In this document: in pieces, positions 1 through 5,563 of the stretch
How the letters are laid out: the number at the start of each line of letters is the position of its first letter
How positions within the stretch are numbered: the first letter of the stretch is position 1
NCBI RefSeq assembly: GCF_002387895.1
Contig: NZ_DGLI01000002.1
Span: 1-7,342 of the forward strand
DNA length: 7,342 nucleotides
Direction of reading: 5' to 3'
Source of the DNA: Clostridium sp. UBA4548
GTDB lineage: Bacteria > Bacillota > Clostridia > Clostridiales > Clostridiaceae
Position numbers and translations under genes: made by a program
Notes under the pieces: model-generated
The model's database searches: none
What the model was told of the DNA's origin: nothing
What the model saw: the letters and a program-made list of their open reading frames with translations, nothing else

Positions 1-21
1 ATTATTTAGTGCGACAGCCCC
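1..21 (-). terminator. Possible half of a hairpin terminator cut by the window edge
   Basis: Downstream of hpf on the minus strand the sequence reads GGGGCTGTCGCACTAA up to the window edge. This GC-rich tract stands out from the AT-rich surroundings and resembles the left arm of the strong hairpin terminators common in clostridia, where the arm is followed by its complement and a T-run. The complementary arm would lie outside the window, so the hairpin is inferred and not seen. It would end transcription of hpf, or be shared with a convergent neighbour. Confidence 0.35.
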
Positions 22-65
22 ATTAATTTTAAATTTAAAGCTTTTCTATAGCTAAATTATATAAA

Positions 66-596
66 TTAGAACTCTTGCTCAATTAATCCGTAGTCACCAT
101 CATTTCTTTTATATAAAACATTTACTTGATTAGTGTGTGAATTCTTGTATACATAAAAGTCATGACCTAGAAGCTCCATTTGAAGTACCGCTTCTTCTTC
201 TGACATAGGCTTCATAGCAAATCTCTTAGTTTTAACAATCTTTGGTTCTTCATCAGCTGAGTCATTTTCATAGGAAGATATATTTTGGAATCTTAAGGAA
301 TCTTCATAATTTCTTCTTTGAAGTTTAGTTTTTTGTTTTCTAATTTGTCCTTCTAATTTATCTATAACTAAGTCTATAGCACTATACATATCACTATTCT
401 TTTCTTCTGCTCTTAGCATAACATTATTGAAAGGAATTAAAACCTCTATTTTGTGAAAATTTCTTTCTACACTTAATGTTGCTGTAGCACTAACATTCTC
501 TCCAAAATACTTTTCTAGCTTTGATAGCTTTTTCTCTACTATAGATTTTAGTGCATTTGTTAGTTCTATATTCTTTCCTACAGTTCTAATTTTCAT
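66..596 (-). CDS. hpf: Long-form ribosome hibernation promoting factor (HPF / RaiA-YfiA family)
   Basis: This 176-residue cytoplasmic protein binds the 30S subunit in the mRNA/tRNA channel and, in long-form HPF, dimerises 70S ribosomes into inactive 100S particles in stationary phase. Residues 1-95 form the S30AE domain, starting MKIRTVGKNIELTNALK and rich in Lys/Arg near 80-95. A linker of about 25 acidic and polar residues follows. Residues 120-175 form the C-terminal dimerisation domain, with the typical features GHDFYVY, NVLYKR and DGDYGLIE. The length fits long HPF. I place the start at the ATG at 596: it has a good ribosome binding site (GAAAGGGG, 605-612) 8 bases upstream and matches the family N terminus. 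An upstream in-frame TTG at 638 would add 14 unconserved residues and has a badly spaced ribosome binding site. The gene has its own promoter and a leader hairpin. The raiA-motif RNA lies upstream on the same strand. Confidence 0.96.
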   Translation of the reverse strand: MKIRTVGKNIELTNALKSIVEKKLSKLEKYFGENVSATATLSVERNFHKIEVLIPFNNVMLRAEEKNSDMYSAIDLVIDKLEGQIRKQKTKLQRRNYEDSLRFQNISSYENDSADEEPKIVKTKRFAMKPMSEEEAVLQMELLGHDFYVYKNSHTNQVNVLYKRNDGDYGLIEQEF

Positions 597-604
597 AATT
601 ACAG

Positions 605-612
605 CCCCTTTC
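605..612 (-). promoter_or_regulatory. Ribosome binding site that decides the hpf start
   Basis: GAAAGGGG on the minus strand lies 8 bases before the ATG at 596. It supports that start over the in-frame TTG at 638. Confidence 0.8.
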
Positions 613-616
613 AAAG

Positions 617-650
617 TTAACAAGGACTTTTTAAACAATCCTCTTGTTAA
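617..650 (-). promoter_or_regulatory. Leader hairpin in the hpf 5' UTR
   Basis: TTAACAAG (minus, 643-650) and CTTGTTAA (617-624) form a perfect 8-base inverted repeat around an 18-base loop. GGA and TCC inside the loop could pair as an alternative extension. The base of the stem lies 4 bases upstream of the GAAAGGGG ribosome binding site, so folding could affect ribosome access or mRNA stability. There is no T-run after it, so it is not an intrinsic terminator. A regulatory role is inference. Confidence 0.45.
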
Positions 651-714
651 GTATATGTTTTCTTTAATATTTTATTATTTTTCTCTGTAGATTATTTATA
701 TATTTGATGATTAT

Positions 715-743
715 ATTTTAGTATTAATTCCATTTGTTTTCAA
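715..743 (-). promoter_or_regulatory. Probable housekeeping-sigma promoter of hpf
   Basis: TTGAAA (738-743) and TAAAAT (715-720) are separated by exactly 17 bases on the minus strand, one mismatch from the vegetative consensus at each box. Transcription would start near 708, giving a leader of about 110 bases that includes the hairpin at 617-650. It lies downstream of the raiA RNA terminator, so hpf can be transcribed separately from that RNA. Confidence 0.6.
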
Positions 744-983
744 ATAGTATTTGTGCCAATTTTCTAAAAATAATACTCATTATTCATTAATACCTATTTC
801 TTTCTCCTTTATAATCCTTATAGCTTGCAACTATACTATATGAAATTTTATTAAACTTATGCTATAATTTAAATACACGGGCTATTATAGAACCTTTTAG
901 TAGGTAATATATCAACTGCTTAAATTTCTAAAATGAAATTTAAGTAAAATATATATAAGCTATGTTTTTTAATTTTATTGAAA
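744..983. other. AT-rich gap between the raiA RNA and the hpf promoter, no gene seen
   Basis: This stretch has no open reading frame with a convincing ribosome binding site. It holds a perfect 10-base inverted repeat at 919-944 and a smaller imperfect dyad near 819-835. A TATAAT occurs around 884-889 on the minus strand but has no well-spaced -35 box. The only short reading frame of note, 18 codons starting at 780, lacks a properly spaced ribosome binding site. Confidence 0.5.
919..944. repeat. Perfect 10-base inverted repeat
   Basis: CTTAAATTTC (919-928), a 6-base spacer and GAAATTTAAG (935-944) form a perfect hairpin or dyad. The stem is AT-rich and no clear T-run follows on the minus strand, so it is a weak terminator candidate at best. 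It lies about 40 bases past the raiA RNA terminator and could be a protein-binding site or a secondary stop. Confidence 0.5.
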
Positions 984-1012
984 TAAAAAAACACCTTGAT
1001 TTCTCAAAGTGT
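984..1012 (-). terminator. Intrinsic terminator of the raiA-motif RNA
   Basis: On the minus strand ACACTTTGA, a GAAA loop and TCAAGGTGT form a 9-base-pair stem with one G-T pair (991-1012). A run of seven T follows (984-990). It sits a few bases after the closing helix of the structured RNA and sets its 3' end. Confidence 0.88.
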
Positions 1013-1220
1013 CTTCTAGTCGGTTGACCTGGTCTTTGACCCCACACTCGCCTGCTGGAGCTTTTGCTACCCAGATTTAACTTCTCACTACTAACCCTCT
1101 CGCCCGAAAGCGGCAGGACTTACTTCTAAGCCGCACCATGCTCGTTAAAACTTTGTTTAACTTACGTGGATCGTTTCGCCTGCGACTGGCATCGACTTTC
1201 AACCACAAACCCGACTCACT
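984..1220 (-). ncRNA. raiA RNA: raiA-motif structured non-coding RNA
   Basis: This GC-richer segment of about 210-235 bases has no reading frame. Seen in the sequence: a closing helix of AGTCGG (1211-1216) with CCGACT (1018-1023), a GTTAAA/TTTAAC hairpin, a GCGGC/GCCGC helix, a CGC-TTTCGG-GCG hairpin and a GGTC-AAA-GACC hairpin. It is bracketed by a near-consensus promoter and an intrinsic terminator, so it is a discrete small transcript. The location upstream of hpf/raiA on the same strand and just after comF, together with its size and purine-rich single-stranded segments, match the raiA motif described from clostridia and actinobacteria. Disruption of that RNA in Clostridium acetobutylicum has been reported to impair sporulation and cell aggregation. 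Its biochemical mechanism is not known to me. Assignment is by recognition and context, not by a covariance model search. The alternative is another structured RNA class of similar size. Confidence 0.85.
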
Positions 1221-1226
1221 TTTTAT

Positions 1227-1254
1227 ATTATACTCTACTTTTAGCAACAGTCAA
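1227..1254 (-). promoter_or_regulatory. Promoter of the raiA-motif RNA, embedded in the end of comF
   Basis: TTGACT (1249-1254) and TATAAT (1227-1232) are separated by 16 bases on the minus strand, close to the vegetative consensus. The TAA stop codon of comF (1228-1230) lies inside the -10 box. Transcription would start about 6-8 bases later, near 1219-1221, exactly where the structured RNA begins. Confidence 0.82.
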
Positions 1255-1908
1255 TACATAAACTTCTTTTGCTCCAAATTTCTTTAACACACTAGCACAA
1301 TAAAAGGCTGTAGCACCAGTAGTTACCACATCATCAATAAGCAAAATGTTTTTGTCTTTTATATATTCTGGATTTATACAGGTAAAACTATCTTTAATGT
1401 TATTCCACCTTTCGGCAGTACTTAATCCTATTTGATCCTTTGTAGTCTTTATTTTTTTAAGCAAGGCTTTACAAGGTATATTGGTTTCACTACTAACCTG
1501 ACTACAAATAACCTCACATTGATTAAAGCCTCTAGTCCTTATAGTTTCTTTACTACTGGGAACAAAAGTTATTTCATCAACTTCCTCTTCTAGTCTGCTC
1601 TTAATAAACTCAGTAATATATTCCCCCATTACTTTAGCAGCATAAAAATTTCTTTCATATTTTAGTGCTAAAATTAGCTTTTTAATTGAGTAAGAATAAA
1701 ATCCTAAGGAATAGCATTTAAACTCTTCTTTTCCATCCTTTAGATAATAGTCTGAGTAATTAATTTTTACTAGTTGCTTGCACTTTGTGCACAACAAACT
1801 TTCACTACTTGTTGAATTGCATAATATACAATTTTCCATTCCGCAAAAAATTATATTCATGATACAATTTAAAACATACTTTAAAGCCTTAAAAAGCCTG
1901 CTTCCCAT
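1228..1908 (-). CDS. comF: ComF family phosphoribosyltransferase-like protein (ComFC type)
   Basis: This 226-residue cytoplasmic protein belongs to the ComF/ComFC family, needed in naturally competent bacteria for processing incoming single-stranded DNA. An N-terminal zinc-binding knuckle has Cys27, Cys30, Cys40 and Cys43. A phosphoribosyltransferase fold follows, with the family motif RTRGFNQ (124-130) and the PRPP-loop motif ILLIDDVVTTGAT (188-200). Length and domain order are normal. The start overlaps the upstream comFA-like gene by 28 bases, which suggests translational coupling. The GGGAG upstream is 14 bases from the ATG, farther than ideal, and a shorter start at Met17 (1860) is possible, although it also lacks a good ribosome binding site. 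The gene is last in the recD2, comFA-like, comF operon. Its final codons hold the promoter of the raiA-motif RNA. Confidence 0.92.
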   Translation of the reverse strand: MGSRLFKALKYVLNCIMNIIFCGMENCILCNSTSSESLLCTKCKQLVKINYSDYYLKDGKEEFKCYSLGFYSYSIKKLILALKYERNFYAAKVMGEYITEFIKSRLEEEVDEITFVPSSKETIRTRGFNQCEVICSQVSSETNIPCKALLKKIKTTKDQIGLSTAERWNNIKDSFTCINPEYIKDKNILLIDDVVTTGATAFYCASVLKKFGAKEVYVLTVAKSRV

Positions 1909-2903
1909 GCCTTTTTATTTAACTCCCTCAAAATTTCTTTAGCATTATCCATGTCTTCACTTAATTCATTTGATAAAAAAATTACTTCTCCCCTGTCTAA
2001 GGATCTACTTCTACTAGCTCTGCTAGATAAATAAACTAATCTTTTATAGTCAAATATTTTATGTTCTGCAAAAAAAACCATTACATTAATTCCTGTTAAA
2101 TCCACATCACCATTATCAAAACTATTTGTAATCATAATTCCCTTAGCTTTAGCCAAAAACTTCAACATACTCCTATTGTGCTTTTCATCCGATTTATAGC
2201 TGAAGATATTTTTAGTTAACTTATTCCTAAACCTAATTAAATAATTATATATATTTTCTACCTTTTCATTATCAGGAACATAAATCACTACCTTCTTATC
2301 TGAAATTATAGACCAATTTAAATAATCGTAAACCACCTGTGGTAAGTCATCATTAACATTCACTCTAGTATTTATGATTCTAGGTTCCACTAAAGGTTTG
2401 CCATTATTATTCGGACATTGAAACAATGTAACTTCATTATAAAAAATAGGTTCAATAGAGTAGCCGATCATAGTACCATATCCCTTACAACAGCTCTCTA
2501 ACAATTTTCTTATAGATTCCTTATCATGCATGGGCATAGAGTTAATATCATCATAAATTACAAGGTCAAACTTTTCCTCTAAATATAGTGCTTGATTATG
2601 ATTGATAATATTTAATCCCTGTTTTAGTATCTGTTGTAACTTGTATCCTAAGTAATTGCATTTAATTCCTTGACTTTTAAGAGTACTTGCCAAAAAAACA
2701 TGATTTTCACTCTCATTTGTAATATAAAGTACAGTCTTGTTTTGCGACAAAGCATAAAAAATAATCTTTTTAAATATTTCTGGTGTATTATAAAAAAATG
2801 AAACTACATTGATACTGCTAATTTTTGATTTAAAATGACTTATCAGCTTCTCATCTATATTTTCTTTAGTAGTAATTTCTTTGCTCTCTTTCGGAATCAA
2901 CAT
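1881..2903 (-). CDS. Degenerate ComFA-like DNA helicase relative
   Basis: This 340-residue protein aligns by eye with ComFA, the SF2 ATPase of DNA uptake, but is shorter than the usual length of about 450. Recognisable counterparts are DLVIYDDINSM (113-123) for motif II DExD, IGYSIEP (146-152) for the TATP motif III, the GKPLVEP segment (168-174), KKVVIYVP (203-210) for motif IV, TNSFDNGDVDLTGINVMVFFAEH (in parts, 259-281) for motif V, and YLSSRASRS (291-299) for motif VI QxxGRxGR. The last keeps both arginines. The N-terminal zinc finger is absent, and the GxGKT loop is replaced by a segment around FYNTPE (37-42) with no Walker A lysine. Ordinary ATP hydrolysis is therefore unlikely and a structural or DNA-binding role with ComF is possible. 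The frame is intact. AAGGGGAG stands 5 bases before the ATG, and the gene starts 15 bases after recD2 ends. The ComFA relationship is fairly sure. The loss of activity is inference. Confidence 0.8.
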   Translation of the reverse strand: MLIPKESKEITTKENIDEKLISHFKSKISSINVVSFFYNTPEIFKKIIFYALSQNKTVLYITNESENHVFLASTLKSQGIKCNYLGYKLQQILKQGLNIINHNQALYLEEKFDLVIYDDINSMPMHDKESIRKLLESCCKGYGTMIGYSIEPIFYNEVTLFQCPNNNGKPLVEPRIINTRVNVNDDLPQVVYDYLNWSIISDKKVVIYVPDNEKVENIYNYLIRFRNKLTKNIFSYKSDEKHNRSMLKFLAKAKGIMITNSFDNGDVDLTGINVMVFFAEHKIFDYKRLVYLSSRASRSRSLDRGEVIFLSNELSEDMDNAKEILRELNKKAWEAGFLRL

Positions 2904-2918
2904 AAAATCTCCCCTTGA

Positions 2919-5132
2919 TTAAACCTCAAATATTTGCTTTATTCTCCACTTAAGTCCCGAATATCTCTCAAAACTTCTATCATTATCTTTCATAAACTGA
3001 ATTGCTTTAGAGCTTCCTACTAGAACAACTAGCTGTTTAGCTCTAGTAATACCCGTATAAAGTAAGTTTCTGTTCATAAGCAAAGGTGGTCCCATAAACA
3101 TAGGCATAATAATCACAGGAAATTCACTCCCTTGACTCTTATGTATTGTAATAGCATAGGATAGTGTAAGTTCTTCCAAATAGGTATCATCATATTCTAC
3201 GATTTTATCATCCTCAAAGTTCACAATTACCTTGTCATCTTCTTCATTTATATCAATAATATACCCTATGTCTCCATTAAAGATTCCAATTCCTTCTTCT
3301 TCGCAATGGGTTGTATGCTTACTCCACTTAATATTATAATTATTTTTAGTTTGCATAACCTTATCTCCCACTCTAAAAATAATATCTCTATATTCTTTTT
3401 CAGGTTTATTCTTTAATTTAGGATTTAGTATACCTTGAAGCTCTTTATTTAAATTGTCAACTCCTACAACGCCTTTTTTCATTGGAGATAAAATTTGAAT
3501 GTGCTCCATCTTGTTCCATTTGTTATTAAACTTAGGTAGTCTATTATTTATGAGAGAAATAATTTCTTTTAAAATAATTTCTCCTTCAGGTGATTCTATA
3601 AAATAAAAATCACCGTTCTTTTTGTTCAACATAGGCATTTTACCTTCATTTATAAGGTGGGCATTTACTACAATCATACTTTCTCTTCCCTGCCTAAATA
3701 TTTCATTTAGTCTTACAACCTTTACTGCATCACTTTCTATGATGTCCCTTAGCACATTTCCTGGCCCAACAGATGGAAGCTGGTCAACATCCCCAACAAT
3801 TATCAATCTAGTACCTAAAGTGATAGCACTTAAAAGATTATTCATAAGGTTTATATCAATCATTGAAGCCTCATCTACAATAAGCACATCACATTCTAGC
3901 GGGGATTCTTCACTTTTATAAAGCTGAACTGCTTCTTCCTCTCCCGCCCCTAGCTCCAGTAGCCTGTGTATAGTTTTAGCTTCTCTTCCAGTGGCTTCAC
4001 TCATTCTTTTAGCTGCACGTCCTGTAGGAGCAGCCATATAAACTTTTTTTAGTGCCCTTTCAAATATATCTACAATGCAATTTATAATGGTAGTTTTACC
4101 TGTACCAGGGCCTCCAGTAATAACTTCTACCCCATTATTCATAGCACCCTTAATGGCTTCTTTTTGAGATTCTGCTAAGGTTATATTATTTTTTTCCTCA
4201 AAGGTTTTAATTTCTTCATCTACGTTAATATCTACTTCCTCGTAGTGAGAAGTAGCCAGGGTTATAATTTGCTTTGTAACACCTAACTCAGCATATAAGT
4301 AAGGTATAGTAAAAACACCTTTTGTTTCTTCTATATCCTCTACTTTTAGTTTTCCTTCTACTACAGCTTCGTAAATACAATTATTTAAAGCTTCTTCCTC
4401 TACCTCTAGGATTTCTTTTCCTTTTAAAATCAGCTTATCCATAGGCATAAAGGTATTTCCTATAGAACAAAACTCATTAATTATATAGTTAATTCCACTT
4501 TTAATTCTAAATGGCGAATCCTTATCTATTCCTAAGTGTCTGGCAATCTTATCTGCGGCTTTAAATCCTATACCTGCAACTGTTTCCGTTAATATATAAG
4601 GATTGTCCTTTACTATACCTATGGAATTACCACCAAATCGTTTATATATCTTCATAGCTCCATTTGGAGATATTCCAAAGCCTTGGAAAAACATTATGAT
4701 TCCCCGAACTTCTCTTTGACTAGAATAGGACTTCACTATAAGTTCAATTTTTTTAGTTCCAATACCTTTAATTTCATTTAATCTCTCTATATTATTATCT
4801 AAAACTTCTAAAGTATTTTCCCCAAAAAAGTCTACGATTTTCTTTGCTGTAATAGGCCCAATTCCTGTTATAATTCCACTTCCCAAATACTTCTCTATTC
4901 CTGATTTTGTAGTTGGGAGAATTTCTTCTATTACATCCACCTTTAGCTGCTGTCCAAATTTAGCATGAGTAACCCACTCCCCTGAAATGCTATATTCATT
5001 TCCTTCAACTACATAAGGTATGGTTCCCACTATAGTAAATGTATTAGTACCTGAACTTATTCTAGCTATTGTATATCCATTATCGTCGTTTTTAAAAACT
5101 ATATTACTAATTACACCTTGAACTGTTGGCAT
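2919..5132 (-). CDS. recD2: RecD2-type ATP-dependent 5'-3' DNA helicase
   Basis: This 737-residue SF1B helicase is of the RecD2 type found in bacteria without RecBC and is linked to DNA repair and replication-fork maintenance. The N-terminal OB-like domain (about 1-72) and tandem helix-hairpin-helix repeats (about 80-200, including GIGPITAKKI and GIGTKKI) are RecD2-specific. The motor follows: Walker A GGPGTGKTT (340-348), motif Ia APTGRAA (368-374), Walker B VDEAS (419-423), motif III GDVDQLPSVG (447-456), motif IV NEIFRQ (476-481), motif V/VI YAITIHKSQGSEF (659-671) and YTGITRAK (692-699). All key residues are present and the length is normal. The start ATG has AGGAGAG 5 bases upstream. It heads the operon with the comFA-like gene and comF and has a long hairpin in its leader. 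Confidence 0.97.
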   Translation of the reverse strand: MPTVQGVISNIVFKNDDNGYTIARISSGTNTFTIVGTIPYVVEGNEYSISGEWVTHAKFGQQLKVDVIEEILPTTKSGIEKYLGSGIITGIGPITAKKIVDFFGENTLEVLDNNIERLNEIKGIGTKKIELIVKSYSSQREVRGIIMFFQGFGISPNGAMKIYKRFGGNSIGIVKDNPYILTETVAGIGFKAADKIARHLGIDKDSPFRIKSGINYIINEFCSIGNTFMPMDKLILKGKEILEVEEEALNNCIYEAVVEGKLKVEDIEETKGVFTIPYLYAELGVTKQIITLATSHYEEVDINVDEEIKTFEEKNNITLAESQKEAIKGAMNNGVEVITGGPGTGKTTIINCIVDIFERALKKVYMAAPTGRAAKRMSEATGREAKTIHRLLELGAGEEEAVQLYKSEESPLECDVLIVDEASMIDINLMNNLLSAITLGTRLIIVGDVDQLPSVGPGNVLRDIIESDAVKVVRLNEIFRQGRESMIVVNAHLINEGKMPMLNKKNGDFYFIESPEGEIILKEIISLINNRLPKFNNKWNKMEHIQILSPMKKGVVGVDNLNKELQGILNPKLKNKPEKEYRDIIFRVGDKVMQTKNNYNIKWSKHTTHCEEEGIGIFNGDIGYIIDINEEDDKVIVNFEDDKIVEYDDTYLEELTLSYAITIHKSQGSEFPVIIMPMFMGPPLLMNRNLLYTGITRAKQLVVLVGSSKAIQFMKDNDRSFERYSGLKWRIKQIFEV

Positions 5133-5152
5133 AATATCTCTCCTAAAATTTT

Positions 5153-5218
5153 ATATATAAAGTGCATTAAAAACTTTCTACGTTACAAGCTTTCTATTCT
5201 TAATGCGCTTTTATATAA
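5153..5218. repeat. Long imperfect hairpin in the recD2 leader
   Basis: AAGTGCATTAA (5160-5170) faces TTAATGCGCTT (5200-5210) with one wobble or mismatch. With one bulged base the flanking TATATA tracts extend the stem by about seven more pairs. The loop is about 29 bases and contains two copies of CTTTCTA. Read on the plus strand the mismatch becomes a G-T pair, so that strand folds slightly better. On the minus strand it lies just upstream of the recD2 ribosome binding site (5138-5148). No strong T-run follows on the minus strand, so it is not a standard terminator. Function is unknown. Confidence 0.5.
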
Positions 5219-5270
5219 GTTCCTTTATATTATTTTTACACTTTACAAAGGTTTTACTTATATACATTTT

Positions 5271-5298
5271 ATTATAACATAAGGATCTTACTAGAGCA
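5271..5298 (-). promoter_or_regulatory. Possible extended -10 promoter of the recD2 operon
   Basis: TGTTATAAT on the minus strand (TATAAT at 5271-5276 preceded by TGn) is a perfect extended -10. The -35 position 17 bases upstream holds only TGCTCT (5294-5299), which is weak. Transcription would start near 5264, giving a leader of about 130 bases that includes the hairpin at 5153-5218. Confidence 0.42.
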
Positions 5299-5481
5299 TT
5301 ACATTAATATTCTGGCTAATATTGCTTAAAGCTTGAAGTAAAGTGCTAACTATATAGTATATTTTAAACAATATTACTCTGTTACAAACTATTCTCCATA
5401 ATAATTACTCCCTATTTTACATAATCCCTCATAATTACAACTTTATAATATAATAGCTACATTTTACCTTGTGTATAAAAT
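5299..5481. other. AT-rich gap between metK terminator and recD2 promoter, no gene seen
   Basis: No reading frame of meaningful length is visible on either strand. The only minus-strand ATG with a well-spaced ribosome binding site (GGGAG, then ATG at about 5399) opens a frame of just five codons. Several -10-like AT-rich hexamers occur, as expected by chance at this base composition. Confidence 0.5.
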
Positions 5482-5537
5482 AAAAAAGCCTAAAGCTTAT
5501 GTTACACCTCTTAAATTAGATATAACTAGCTTTAGGC
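5482..5537 (-). terminator. Intrinsic terminator of metK
   Basis: GCCTAAAGCT (5528-5537) and AGCTTTAGGC (5488-5497) form a perfect 10-base inverted repeat, followed on the minus strand by six T (5482-5487). The 30-base interior can close further with GTTATA against TGTAAC (one G-T pair), making a long interrupted stem. It lies about 27 bases past the metK stop and separates metK from recD2. Confidence 0.85.
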
Positions 5538-5563
5538 CGCTTGTTTTTAAAGTGGGCTATAAA

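Noticed and set aside
597..638. Longer hpf start at the in-frame TTG
   Set aside because: The 14 extra residues do not match the HPF N terminus, the ribosome binding site is only one base from the TTG, and the ATG at 596 has a proper one.
738..760. Sigma-54-like TGGCAC element upstream of hpf
   Set aside because: The required GC at the -12 position is absent at the right spacing, and a good vegetative promoter overlaps it.
780..815. Possible stationary-phase sigma-H type promoter (AGGA and GAAT boxes) for hpf
   Set aside because: Spacing between the boxes is about two bases too long, and short AT-rich boxes like these are common here by chance.
1018..1220. 6S RNA, tmRNA, SRP RNA or RNase P RNA as identity of the structured RNA
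   Set aside because: None of the hallmark segments of those RNAs is present, and gene context and fold fit the raiA motif.
3622..3921. 99-codon plus-strand open frame inside recD2
   Set aside because: It lies opposite the RecD2 motor motifs, has no convincing ribosome binding site, and its Ser/Ile/Thr-rich translation is a shadow of recD2.
5385..5399. Five-codon frame with a good ribosome binding site upstream of recD2
   Set aside because: It is too short to support as a gene, with no regulatory codon run and no attenuator structure linked to it.
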